From contig CALWBE010000005.1 in assembly GCA_944375955.1 (NCBI GenBank), forward strand, positions 31,285 to 95,284: a DNA stretch of 64,000 nucleotides, given 5' to 3'. Origin of the DNA: an uncultured Clostridia bacterium. Its GTDB lineage: Bacteria; Bacillota; Clostridia; Oscillospirales; CAG-382. Under the pieces are notes generated by a model that was not told where the DNA came from, did no database searches, and worked only from the letters and a program-made list of their open reading frames with translations. Of the stretch, positions 49,775 to 58,594 are shown piece after piece. Each line of letters starts with the position of its first letter. Position 1 is the stretch's first letter. The translations under genes and the position numbers were made by a program.

Positions 49775-51832
49775 TTATTCCTCACTGATCTTATTCTCAT
49801 CGATTATCTTCTGAGCTATAGGACCGGGAACTTCCTCATATCTTACAAATTCATAGTCAAAACTGCCGCGTCCCTGAGTCATAGCTCTTAAGGATATCGT
49901 GTAGTTTGCCATTTCTGACTGAGGAACTTCCGCCTCAACAATACTTACTCCCGCTTTTTCTGCCTGACCAGTTCCGAGAATTCTTCCGCGGCGTTTGCTG
50001 ATATCTCCGATAATATCGCCCATATATTCATCCGGTACATATACCTTAAGACTTCCCACAGGCTCTAAAATCGCGGGATTTGCGTTTTTAAGCTCCTTAT
50101 ATGCCAAGGCAGCAGCCATTTTAAATGCCATTTCGGACGAATCCACATCATGGAACGAACCGTCATAAAGATCAGCGCACAAACCTACCATCGGGAATCC
50201 TGCAAGCACGCCTTTCTGCATACATTCTAAAAGTCCTTTTTCAACTGCGGGATGGAAGTTTTTAGGAACTGAACCTCCGAATGTGCTTTCCGAGAAAACA
50301 AGTCCGTTATCGCCCGGAGCAAAATGTATTTTTACATGTCCGTACTGTCCGTGTCCGCCCGACTGTTTTTTATGTTTTCCTTCAGCGTCAATCTTTTTCT
50401 TTATAGTCTCACGGTAAGCTATCTTGGGTTGTGTAAGCTGAACGGTAGTTCCGAATCTTGTTTTAAGCTTTGATACAATTATATCGAGATGCTGTTCTCC
50501 GAGACCGTAAATCAGCATCTGCTTTGTTTCGCGGTTATTTTCATATCTCAGAGTCAAATCTTCCTCCAAAAGTTTTGATATACCGCTTGAAATTTTGTCC
50601 TCATCGCCTTTTGCCGAAGGAACTATACCCATTCCGTAATACGGTTTTTTATACTCAATTTTTTTATACATTGTGTTACCTGAAGCAGAAAGCGTATCAT
50701 TTGTATTGGTATTTGCAAGCTTTGCAGTAACTCCTATATCTCCGCATGCAAGCTCGTCGACTTCTGTTTGCTTCTTGCCCTTAATAACATATATATGAGC
50801 AAATTTTTCATTTTCACCGGTAGTAAGATTTTTCAAGGTCATATCACGCTTTAGAGTTCCGTTCATGACTTTAAAATAAGACATTTTTCCAACGAACGGA
50901 TCGGCGACCGTTTTAAATACAAACACCGCCGGAGAACCTTCAGGATCAATCTTGACATAATTATTATCGAGATCACGCTCATGCTTTTTGCCAAAAGGAT
51001 TCGGAAACGACTTTGCAATAATATATAAAAGAGATGATATTCCGTCAAGAGTAAGTGCCGAGCCAACCATAACAGGCGCTATACTTCTGTCGTTGATTCC
51101 TTTGGATAAAGCGTCTGTCATTTCTTCCTCGGTAAATTCCTCTTCGGCAAAAAACTTTTCCATAAGTTCGTCGGAAGTTGATGCAAGCGATTCCATCAAA
51201 AGTGCTCTTGCCTCTGATATGTTGTCGGCAAATTTCGCATCTATATTTATCTCTTTTGCTTCCTTTCCGTCATATGCATACGCTTTATTCTTTATAAGAT
51301 TTACGATTCCGACAGTTTTTCTGTTTTCAAATATCGGAATAGTAACAGGACATATAGTTTTGCCAAACTTTTCACGCATTGAATCTATAACTGCTGAAAA
51401 ATTCGCGTTTTCATCATCAATCTTATTTATAAAGAAAGCTTTCGGCACTGTAGCTTCTGTTGCATATTCCCATGCAAGCTCACAGCCGGCGTCAACTCCG
51501 CTTTTTGCGTCCATTACAATAAGAGCGCATCCGGAAACACGCAATCCCTGCATTACTTCTCCGGAAAAATCGAGATAGCCGGGTGTATCTATGATATTGA
51601 TTTTTTTGTCATTATAAAAAGCAGGAGCTATCGATGTTGATATCGAAAATTTGCGCTTGATTTCCTCGGGATCATAATCACACACCGTCGTGCCGTCAGA
51701 TATTTTTCCAAGCCTGTCAGACGATCCTGAAATATAAAGCATTGCTTCGGCAACCGATGTCTTTCCGTTTCCCCCGTGCCCCAGGAGACAAATATTACGA
51801 ATGTTTTCTGTTTTGGGTGTCGCTGTCGCCAT
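49775..51832 (-). CDS. EF-G-like translation GTPase with altered catalytic motif
   Basis: A 685-residue EF-G paralogue with all five domains. Its G1 motif is GHGGNGKTS near residue 18, not GHxDxGKTT, and switch I lacks the usual RGITI, reading RKFSISTS. Switch II is DTPGYLDFS, so the catalytic histidine of translational GTPases is Y86. G4 is INKIDDE. Domain IV keeps HKKQSGGHGQYGHV and GCADLYDGSFHDVDSSEMAF-like sequence (reads LCADLYDGSFHDVDSSEMAF). The resemblance is to EF-G2-type proteins, of which one mycobacterial example binds GTP but is reported to lack ribosome-dependent hydrolysis. Canonical fusA is elsewhere. It may act in stress or ribosome recycling. Confidence 0.9.
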   Translation of the reverse strand: MATATPKTENIRNICLLGHGGNGKTSVAEAMLYISGSSDRLGKISDGTTVCDYDPEEIKRKFSISTSIAPAFYNDKKINIIDTPGYLDFSGEVMQGLRVSGCALIVMDAKSGVDAGCELAWEYATEATVPKAFFINKIDDENANFSAVIDSMREKFGKTICPVTIPIFENRKTVGIVNLIKNKAYAYDGKEAKEINIDAKFADNISEARALLMESLASTSDELMEKFFAEEEFTEEEMTDALSKGINDRSIAPVMVGSALTLDGISSLLYIIAKSFPNPFGKKHERDLDNNYVKIDPEGSPAVFVFKTVADPFVGKMSYFKVMNGTLKRDMTLKNLTTGENEKFAHIYVIKGKKQTEVDELACGDIGVTAKLANTNTNDTLSASGNTMYKKIEYKKPYYGMGIVPSAKGDEDKISSGISKLLEEDLTLRYENNRETKQMLIYGLGEQHLDIIVSKLKTRFGTTVQLTQPKIAYRETIKKKIDAEGKHKKQSGGHGQYGHVKIHFAPGDNGLVFSESTFGGSVPKNFHPAVEKGLLECMQKGVLAGFPMVGLCADLYDGSFHDVDSSEMAFKMAAALAYKELKNANPAILEPVGSLKVYVPDEYMGDIIGDISKRRGRILGTGQAEKAGVSIVEAEVPQSEMANYTISLRAMTQGRGSFDYEFVRYEEVPGPIAQKIIDENKISEE

Positions 51833-51950
51833 AAATTTAAGACTCCTCTCTTATTTATCTGTCCGTAAAAGTTTGCCGATATATGTAAAAAAACGGAAAC
51901 TGTTATTTTCCGCAATTATATATGCTTATGCCCTCTGTTACGGTTATTGA

Positions 51951-51967
51951 CAACTGTTATACAGTTG
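51951..51967. promoter_or_regulatory. Perfect 17-bp palindrome at the EF-G-like gene start site
   Basis: CAACTGT at 51951 and ACAGTTG ending at 51967 with a TAT centre. It lies just downstream of the predicted minus-strand transcript start (about 51972), so it could be an operator or an mRNA hairpin. Confidence 0.6.
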
Positions 51968-51978
51968 CCATTAATAAT

Positions 51979-52007
51979 ATTATAAATCACTTTATAAAAT
52001 TATGCAA
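51979..52007 (-). promoter_or_regulatory. Promoter of the EF-G-like gene
   Basis: On the minus strand, TTGCAT (52007-52002), 17 bases, TATAAT (51984-51979). Confidence 0.7.
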
Positions 52008-52036
52008 TATGTAATAATAATCATAATATATATAAA

Positions 52037-52061
52037 ATAATTGTACATTATGCACAATTAT
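52037..52061. promoter_or_regulatory. 25-bp palindromic element between divergent genes
   Basis: Arms ATAATTGT (52037-52044) and ACAATTAT (52054-52061) with CAT/ATG inside; 11 of 12 pairs match. It lies upstream of both the EF-G-like and beta-helix promoters in a 429-base gap. Confidence 0.6.
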
Positions 52062-52128
52062 TTGTAAATAAATACTGGTTTGTTTTCACATATTTTTTTT
52101 AATTACGAAACATATTGCTTATTTTTTA

Positions 52129-52156
52129 TTGACATATTGATAATCTGTATGATAAT
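52129..52156 (+). promoter_or_regulatory. Promoter of the beta-helix gene
   Basis: TTGACA (52129-52134), 16 bases, GATAAT (52151-52156). The leader is about 100 bases. Confidence 0.65.
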
Positions 52157-52261
52157 ATACAAGTGTAAAGCTGTTTTTATACTATATAATGAAAACAGTC
52201 TTTTAAAAATAATTTGCTAAGTAAATTTATAATGTTTTTATACCCGAAAGGAGATGAAGCA

Positions 52262-53728
52262 ATGTACAATATGACATCTTCAGCTGACGCGATAAGGCAG
52301 ATAGATATTGATTCTCAAAAACGCCGCTACGAAATACTATGCTCAGAGTCACGCTATAATAAGAGCGGAACCGTATATTTTGTTTCTGAAAATGGTTGTG
52401 ATTCAGCCGATGGACTTTCTCCGGAAACCGCTTTCCGTTCGCTTGAACATATTTCAAAATTTAATTTTAAGCCTGGAGATACCATACTTTTCGCACGCGG
52501 TGAAACCTTCCGCGGTCAGCTTTTATGCCACGAAGGCGTAACCTATTCGGCCTACGGAAAAGGTCCGAAACCAAAAATATTCGCGTCAAAAGAAAACTCC
52601 GCATTTGAGTCTTGCTGGTCACTTGTTGAAGGCACAGAAAACATTTACCGCTACACCCGTGAGGTGTGCGACTGCGGAACAGCTGTCTTTGACAGCGGTC
52701 ATGCACATTCCATAAAAGAAATTCCTTCATACATTGACGGCAGATTCTACATAAGAGGCACAGATATTCCTTTTGATTTTAAGAAACATATAAGATATGA
52801 TCTGGGTATATTCTGCGACTGTGCTTCTTCCCTTAGAACACTTGAAAACGGCAGACAAGTTCCTGATATGTACGGAGGAAATAACAGCGGTACTTTATAT
52901 TTAAGATGCGACAAGGGAAATCCCGGGAAAATTTTTTCAAGCATTGAACTTTCACGGCGTATCAATGCAATAATTCCGAAAAACGGCGTCACTATTGACA
53001 ATCTTTGCATAAAATATGCCGGAGCCCACGCAATAGGCGGAGGAAATACCGAGAATCTTACTGTCAGAAACTGCGAAATAGGCTGGATAGGCGGCGGTAT
53101 TCAAATGTACAATCCCGACGGAAGTGCAACAAGATACGGCAACGGGGTAGAAATATATGTTTCCTGCAAAAATTATACTGTAGAAAACTGCTATATATAT
53201 GAAGTATATGACGCAGCTATAACCCATCAATTCAAAGGCAACAATCCCGTACCATGCACTATGAAAAATGTTTCTTACCGCGGAAATCTTATTGAAAACT
53301 GCGTTTATTCAATAGAATACTTTCTCGATCAAAATGACTGCATGGAACAAATTATGTCAGATATAATAATTGAAAACAACATAATGCGATTTGCTGGATA
53401 CGGTTTCGGGACTCAGCGCCCTGACGGCTCTACTCCCGCGCATATAAAAGGATGGGATCACAAAAATCCCGCAGTTAATTTTGTAATAAGAAACAACATT
53501 TTTGACAGAAGCGGTCATATGCTCGTGCATACAGGATATAAGAACATTCAATTTAAGCCTGTTTTCTCCGGAAATGTATATATACAGAACGAAGGCGGCG
53601 AACTTTGCCGCGCAGGCGAAAATCCCACAAAACTTATAATGTTTGATAATAATGCTCGGAAAAACATATCAGATATTATAGGTGATAAAAACGCAGAAAT
53701 ATATACTGTGTATAATTCTGCACCATGA
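52262..53728 (+). CDS. Right-handed parallel beta-helix protein
   Basis: A 488-residue protein. An N-terminal part with YFVSENGCDSADGLSPETAFRSLE resembles the start of pectate-lyase-like beta-helix proteins (DUF1565-like). A repetitive core follows: GVTIDNLCIKYAGAHAIGGG, NLTVRNCEIGWIGGGIQMYN and YTVENCYIYEVYDAAITHQ. These repeats carry the asparagine-ladder pattern of polysaccharide lyases and sugar epimerases. There is no signal peptide, so the enzyme would act inside the cell. The start at 52262 has an SD (AAAGGAGATG); the upstream ATG would add 16 residues. A Gfo/Idh/MocA oxidoreductase follows. Substrate unknown. Confidence 0.82.
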   Translation: MYNMTSSADAIRQIDIDSQKRRYEILCSESRYNKSGTVYFVSENGCDSADGLSPETAFRSLEHISKFNFKPGDTILFARGETFRGQLLCHEGVTYSAYGKGPKPKIFASKENSAFESCWSLVEGTENIYRYTREVCDCGTAVFDSGHAHSIKEIPSYIDGRFYIRGTDIPFDFKKHIRYDLGIFCDCASSLRTLENGRQVPDMYGGNNSGTLYLRCDKGNPGKIFSSIELSRRINAIIPKNGVTIDNLCIKYAGAHAIGGGNTENLTVRNCEIGWIGGGIQMYNPDGSATRYGNGVEIYVSCKNYTVENCYIYEVYDAAITHQFKGNNPVPCTMKNVSYRGNLIENCVYSIEYFLDQNDCMEQIMSDIIIENNIMRFAGYGFGTQRPDGSTPAHIKGWDHKNPAVNFVIRNNIFDRSGHMLVHTGYKNIQFKPVFSGNVYIQNEGGELCRAGENPTKLIMFDNNARKNISDIIGDKNAEIYTVYNSAP

Positions 53729-53789
53729 AGATAATATCGTTAAGATTTTATCAAACTGTTGCGTTTAGCTGTCTGTTTAATAAAATTAC

Positions 53790-53818
53790 TTGAATTAGAG
53801 TTTTTCTTTTAATATAAT
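53790..53818 (+). promoter_or_regulatory. Promoter of the Gfo/Idh/MocA gene
   Basis: TTGAAT (53790-53795), 17 bases, TATAAT (53813-53818). Confidence 0.75.
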
Positions 53819-53859
53819 ATAATTGTTGTATGAAGCATTTCCACACAGGAGGTTAAAAT

Positions 53860-55053
53860 ATGAATAAAGTTCGGTTCGGTATAATCGGATACGGAAATAT
53901 GGGCGGACAACATGTCAAATATTTGTCTGACGGAATAATCGAAGGCGCTGTTCTTTCAGCTGTCTGCGATATAAATCCAGACAAAATAAAAGCTGCAAAA
54001 AGCTTTCTCTCAGAAAAGCACCCTGAGCTTGAAATTTATTATTATGAAGACTATAATGAGCTTCTGAAGTCAGGGAAAATAGATGCCGTTATAATAGCTA
54101 CGCCTCATTATCTGCATCCTACCATAGGTATAGAGGCATTTAAAAACAACATTCATGTTCTGTCTGAAAAGCCTATAGGTGTCTACACAAAACAAGTTTT
54201 GGAGCTTTATGAAGCTGCAAAAAAATCCGACAGAGTTTTCGGTATAATGTACAATCAGAGAACAAATCCGCTGTATCAGAAAGTCCGCGAGATTATAAGA
54301 AACGGAGAGTTAGGCGAACTTAAAAGATGTGTATGGATAATAACAAACTGGTACAGAACACAGGCATATTATAATTCAGGCGGATGGAGAGCAACCTGGA
54401 AAGGCGAAGGCGGAGGCGTGCTTACCAATCAGTGTCCTCACAACCTCGACTTATGGCAATGGATGTTCGGCATGCCTGTAAGAGTGCGCGGTTTCTGCTA
54501 TAACGGCAAATATCACGACATTGAGGTAGAAGACGATGTAACAGCTTATGCCGAATATGCTAACGGAGCGACAGCTACATTTATTACTACGACCGGCGAA
54601 TATCCGGGAACCAATAGGTTGGAAATATCCGGTGACAGAGGAAAGATAGTAATAGAAGGCGATACAATAAAATACACCAGGCTTAAAACTTCTGAAAGGG
54701 AATTCTGTTTCACCTCTACCGAAGGTTTCAGCGGACCTGAACAAGAAGATGTTGATCTCGGCATAGTAAGAGATAAAAACAAGTTATATGAGCATCAAGG
54801 CATAACTCAAAACTTTACAAGAGCTATTCTGTACGGAGACGAGCTGCTTGCTCCCGGTCTTGAAGGAATAAATGGGCTTCAGATTTCAAATGCAATTTAC
54901 TTGTCCAGCTGGTTAAATAAGACAATAGAAATTCCGGTTGATCCCGATCTTTATTTTGAAGAATTATCAAAGAGGATAGAAAGCTCTAAATTTGAAAAAA
55001 AGAATGTAAAAGAAACTATTGCAGATCTTTCAAATACATATAATTCAAATTAA
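53860..55053 (+). CDS. Gfo/Idh/MocA family oxidoreductase
   Basis: A 397-residue NAD(P)-dependent sugar or inositol oxidoreductase. The Rossmann start FGIIGYGNMGGQHVKYL is followed by DAVIIATPHYLHPTIGIEAFKNNIHVLSEKPIG, with the catalytic EKP lysine. NWYRTQAYYNSGGWRATWKGEGGGVLTNQCPHNLDLWQW contains the conserved His/Asp region and a substrate-binding domain. It has its own good promoter, and the SD CAGGAGG is strong. Its specific sugar is unknown; the neighbouring beta-helix protein suggests an uncommon glycan residue. Confidence 0.9.
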   Translation: MNKVRFGIIGYGNMGGQHVKYLSDGIIEGAVLSAVCDINPDKIKAAKSFLSEKHPELEIYYYEDYNELLKSGKIDAVIIATPHYLHPTIGIEAFKNNIHVLSEKPIGVYTKQVLELYEAAKKSDRVFGIMYNQRTNPLYQKVREIIRNGELGELKRCVWIITNWYRTQAYYNSGGWRATWKGEGGGVLTNQCPHNLDLWQWMFGMPVRVRGFCYNGKYHDIEVEDDVTAYAEYANGATATFITTTGEYPGTNRLEISGDRGKIVIEGDTIKYTRLKTSEREFCFTSTEGFSGPEQEDVDLGIVRDKNKLYEHQGITQNFTRAILYGDELLAPGLEGINGLQISNAIYLSSWLNKTIEIPVDPDLYFEELSKRIESSKFEKKNVKETIADLSNTYNSN

Positions 55054-55062
55054 ATAATATTT

Positions 55063-55097
55063 TGACCGTCTTTTAAACAGGCGGTCATATTTTTTTA
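55063..55097 (+). terminator. Terminator after the Gfo/Idh/MocA gene
   Basis: TGACCGTC (55063-55070) pairs with GGCGGTCA (55080-55087, one G-T wobble), then a T-run. Confidence 0.8.
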
Positions 55098-55229
55098 ATG
55101 AATCAATCCGTAATTATTTTATATTCATAGCAATATTATACTTAATTATAATTAAAAAACGACGTTATATAACTTTATTTTAATACATCTTGATAATACA
55201 AAATCTGCTGAAATTTATAAAAACAGGTA

Positions 55230-55258
55230 TTGACAAATTTATTTCAGTATGATATAAT
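55230..55258 (+). promoter_or_regulatory. Promoter of the trpB2 T-box leader
   Basis: TTGACA (55230-55235), 17 bases, TATAAT (55253-55258), a perfect consensus promoter. Confidence 0.9.
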
Positions 55259-55264
55259 ACTACA

Positions 55265-55553
55265 AACCGTTGAGGAAGAGTAAGTAATATCTGAAAGTTT
55301 TTCTACAGAGAGCTGCCGTGGGTGTGAGTGCAGTGAAATAACACGGGTATGAATGGACTTCCGAGGGCAAGCTGAAACGGCACAAAGATTTGTGTCGGAA
55401 TACGCAAGACGGAGTATGGCTCTCCGTGAAAAAAAGTCTGCATATAGATTGTATGCGTAAAGTGGGCGTTTTTACGCCAAGCAGGGTGGCACCGCAGGGT
55501 TTATTAGATCCTGTCCCGGCATTATTTTATGACGGGACAGGATTTTTGTTTTT
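55265..55553 (+). promoter_or_regulatory. T-box leader, specifier UGG (Trp)
   Basis: T-box antitermination leader. AGGGTGGCACCGCAG at 55483-55497 is the T-box sequence. The terminator is ATCCTGTCCCG (55508-55518) with CGGGACAGGAT (55533-55543) followed by T-rich DNA. The specifier is TGG at 55354-55356, six bases before CGAG, the same spacing as the Phe leader at 6.2 kb. It should allow trpB2 expression when tRNA-Trp is uncharged. Confidence 0.93.
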
Positions 55554-55586
55554 CCGTCCCGCAAAATTATGAAAGGAGACAGAAAA

Positions 55587-56960
55587 ATGTCGACAGAAAA
55601 AATCCCTTACAAAATTTATCTTGATGAAAGCGAAATGCCAAAAAGCTGGTATAATCTGCGTGCCGACATGAAAAATAAACCGGCGCCGCTTCTCAATCCA
55701 CAAACTTTAAAGCCTATGACGGCGGCTGAACTTTCAGGAGTTTTTTGTGAAGATCTTGTAAAGCAGGAACTTGACAATGATACTGCATATTTTGAGATAC
55801 CTGAAGAAATCAGAGATTTTTACAAAATGTTCCGTCCTTCACCTCTTATGCGTGCATATCGGCTTGAAAAAAAGCTCGGAACTCCGGCAAAAATTTATTA
55901 TAAATTTGAAGGAAACAATACAAGCGGAAGTCATAAATTAAATTCAGCTATAGCACAAGCATATTACGCAAAAAAGCAGGGACTTAAAGGCGTTACTACT
56001 GAAACCGGAGCCGGTCAATGGGGGACTGCCCTGGCAATGGCCTGCTCATACTTTGATCTTGACTGCAAAGTCTACATGGTAAAAGTTTCATATGAGCAAA
56101 AGCCTTTCAGACGCGAAGTAATGAGAACTTACGGCGCTTCGGTAACTCCTTCCCCTTCTATGGAAACAGAAGTCGGCAAAAAGATCCTCGCCGCACATCC
56201 CGGTACAACGGGAAGTCTTGGCTGTGCTATTTCGGAAGCCGTCGAAAAAGCTGTGACAAGCGACGGTTACCGTTATGTGCTTGGCAGTGTTCTCAATCAA
56301 GTTCTGCTTCATCAATCCATTATTGGCCTTGAGACCAAAACAGCATTGGATAAATATGGAGTAAAACCTGACATAATTATCGGATGTGCAGGCGGCGGAT
56401 CAAACCTCGGAGGCCTTATAGCTCCTTTTATGGGTGAAAAACTCAGAGGAGAAGCTGATTACCGCATTATCGCAGTTGAGCCTGCTTCATGTCCCAGCCT
56501 TACGCGCGGAGTATATGCTTATGATTTCTGCGATACAGGAATGGTATGCCCTCTTGCAAAAATGTATACACTCGGAAGCAGTTTTATTCCCGCGCCAAAT
56601 CATGCAGGAGGTCTCAGATATCACGGTATGAGCTCGGTTCTTTCACAACTTTATGATGACGGATTGATGGAAGCGGTATCAGTTCCTCAAACTGCAGTAT
56701 TTGAAGCCGCCGAAGAATTCGCAAGAACCGAAGGTATTCTTCCTGCACCGGAAAGCAGCCATGCGATAAAAGCCGCTATCGATGAAGCTATATTATGCCG
56801 TGAAAACAATGAAGAAAAAACTATTGTTTTTGGTCTTACCGGAACCGGTTATTTTGATATGACCGCGTATGAAAAATTTCACGACGGCAAAATGAGTGAC
56901 TATGTTCCTACGGATGAAGAAATCGCCGAAAATATCTCAAAACTTCCTAAAGTTAATTAA
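55587..56960 (+). CDS. trpB: TrpB2-type tryptophan synthase beta chain
   Basis: A 457-residue PLP enzyme of the TrpB2 (TrpB-like) subfamily. FRPSPLMRAYRLEKKLG and FEGNNTSGSHKLNSAIAQAYYAKKQG carry the PLP lysine. ETGAGQWGTALAMACSYF and CAGGGSNLGGLIAPF are further core motifs. The N-terminal extension (about 60 residues more than TrpB1) is typical of the type-2 enzyme. It joins indole with serine to give tryptophan. No trpA or other trp gene is next to it, so it may use scavenged or leaked indole. I start at 55587, which has an SD (AAAGGAG). It is behind a Trp T-box. Confidence 0.95.
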   Translation: MSTEKIPYKIYLDESEMPKSWYNLRADMKNKPAPLLNPQTLKPMTAAELSGVFCEDLVKQELDNDTAYFEIPEEIRDFYKMFRPSPLMRAYRLEKKLGTPAKIYYKFEGNNTSGSHKLNSAIAQAYYAKKQGLKGVTTETGAGQWGTALAMACSYFDLDCKVYMVKVSYEQKPFRREVMRTYGASVTPSPSMETEVGKKILAAHPGTTGSLGCAISEAVEKAVTSDGYRYVLGSVLNQVLLHQSIIGLETKTALDKYGVKPDIIIGCAGGGSNLGGLIAPFMGEKLRGEADYRIIAVEPASCPSLTRGVYAYDFCDTGMVCPLAKMYTLGSSFIPAPNHAGGLRYHGMSSVLSQLYDDGLMEAVSVPQTAVFEAAEEFARTEGILPAPESSHAIKAAIDEAILCRENNEEKTIVFGLTGTGYFDMTAYEKFHDGKMSDYVPTDEEIAENISKLPKVN

Positions 56961-56980
56961 ACATACAATTTATTAAAAAA

Positions 56981-57021
56981 ATCAAGGGATGTGCAGATTA
57001 TGCCTATCCCTTGATTTTTTA
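56981..57021. terminator. Bidirectional terminator between trpB2 and GH39-like gene
   Basis: ATCAAGGGAT (56981-56990) pairs with ATCCCTTGAT (57006-57015), with A- and T-runs on both sides. Confidence 0.9.
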
Positions 57022-57048
57022 TATAAAAAGCTTTCGTTTGACTCCGAA

Positions 57049-58350
57049 TTACCAGTTTTTTATAAGTACAACCTCGTTTTTATGAAGCGTGAAATTCGGT
57101 GTTCTGTCGCTTATCTCTGTCATCATATGCGTTTCATCTATTATATATTTTTTCATATCGCTGCCGAGATTTGTAACTATTTCCGAATCTTCATCAGAAA
57201 TGTTAACTATAAGCGCTGCTTTTCTATCCTCATCTGCCGCCGCCACACAGTAAATTCCATCTTTTTTGCCGCTGACTATACATTCCGTCTGGTTTTTAAG
57301 AATATAAAGCTCACCAAATGCCTTAAAAGAATAATATGTACAAAGAGGCTCAAGCGTATATGAGTTAAATAATCCAGCATAACTTGAGGTGCTAAGTCTC
57401 GCGTCATAATAACATAGTATATTTGTATGACGGTTCTGAAACGAACACATCATGGCCGCCGCATTAGCACTGGCATACGATGTGCCTTTTTTACCTATGC
57501 CTACCGCATTATTCCACTCATTGCAATGCGTTTCTATATGTGATAAACCTTCAGCTGAAAGCCTCTCAGCTAAATATTCTTCCATTTTTTCGGTTCTGCT
57601 GACATCAGCATAACTGTGCCATGAAAAAAAGTCTATAGGAATATTTTTCTCTTTTATATATTTTATGAAACCGTCAAAAAAATAAATAAAATGCTTATGC
57701 CTTGCGTCTTCCGCGTTATCTGTTATAGCATAAAAACCACAGGATGCATATCCTCCGACTTTTATCGTATCCCCGAAACACGCCTTTAAATGTTTTGCAG
57801 TAACTGAATATAGTTCATAATACTCCTTCGGCGTGCCAGTCCACATTGCATTTGTTTTATTGTCCTGTCCGTTATCAGGTTCATTCCATATTTCCCAATA
57901 CTTTATTCCGTATTTATATCCGTTTGCCCATCCTTCATTATAATGACGAACAATGTGCTCGCAAATTCGCGCCCATTTTAAATTGTCTTTAGGAGGAAAA
58001 ATTCTGTATGGCCTTACATTAAAAAAATTCTCTATCGTTACACCTAAGCGATAGATAGGCTCGCACTTATATTTTTCAAGATATGATATTATTACGTCAG
58101 TAAAAGCAAAATCATATGACTTCGGATCATTTTCATCCGCATCAAAATCACGAAAAATATTCGGAATATCAACATATGTATATCCGCCGAATTGTCCTCC
58201 TACATCATGAAGACGTGAATATGGTATATGCGCCTCCTCAAGATAATGATAGTGAGTGTCATGTAGCCCGGATATCGGAGGCTGCCCTACAGCATGCATT
58301 GCTTTAATTTCTCCTATTTTTCTGTCAAAATTAAATTTTATTTCTGTCAT
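57049..58350 (-). CDS. GH39-like glycoside hydrolase
   Basis: A 433-residue TIM-barrel glycosidase resembling family GH39 beta-xylosidases. The acid/base glutamate is in YWEIWNEPDN (E157), the barrel has FFSWHSYADVSR, and a second glutamate in THCNEWNN near residue 268 is a candidate nucleophile. A small beta-sandwich-like end (about 345-433) follows. There is no signal peptide, so it should hydrolyse imported oligosaccharides. It has a perfect-consensus promoter. True substrate is unknown because the GH39-like group is broad. Confidence 0.8.
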   Translation of the reverse strand: MTEIKFNFDRKIGEIKAMHAVGQPPISGLHDTHYHYLEEAHIPYSRLHDVGGQFGGYTYVDIPNIFRDFDADENDPKSYDFAFTDVIISYLEKYKCEPIYRLGVTIENFFNVRPYRIFPPKDNLKWARICEHIVRHYNEGWANGYKYGIKYWEIWNEPDNGQDNKTNAMWTGTPKEYYELYSVTAKHLKACFGDTIKVGGYASCGFYAITDNAEDARHKHFIYFFDGFIKYIKEKNIPIDFFSWHSYADVSRTEKMEEYLAERLSAEGLSHIETHCNEWNNAVGIGKKGTSYASANAAAMMCSFQNRHTNILCYYDARLSTSSYAGLFNSYTLEPLCTYYSFKAFGELYILKNQTECIVSGKKDGIYCVAAADEDRKAALIVNISDEDSEIVTNLGSDMKKYIIDETHMMTEISDRTPNFTLHKNEVVLIKNW

Positions 58351-58435
58351 GATTTTCCCTCTTTAAACTAATTATATCACTAACCTTAATATTATAAAAA
58401 ATCTATTCGTTTTCATTAGTCTGCAATTTATAGTG

Positions 58436-58464
58436 ATTATAGTTTATTTCATACAAAATGTCAA
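58436..58464 (-). promoter_or_regulatory. Consensus promoter of the GH39-like gene
   Basis: On the minus strand, TTGACA (58464-58459), 17 bases, TATAAT (58441-58436), a perfect sigma-A match. Confidence 0.88.
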
Positions 58465-58493
58465 TCTTTTTATTTAAAATATACAAAAATTAT

Positions 58494-58535
58494 AAAAAAG
58501 CACACCGCAATTTATTAATTACAGTGTGCTTTTTT
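58494..58535 (-). terminator. Terminator after the smaller SLH-domain gene
   Basis: AAAAAAGCACAC (58494-58505) pairs with GTGTGCTTTTTT (58524-58535), a 12-bp stem with an A/T-run on either strand. Confidence 0.85.
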
Positions 58536-58594
58536 ATTCAAATTTTTATTGTCTTAAAATACACCCACGGCATTTTAAATACTGGATGCTTTTA

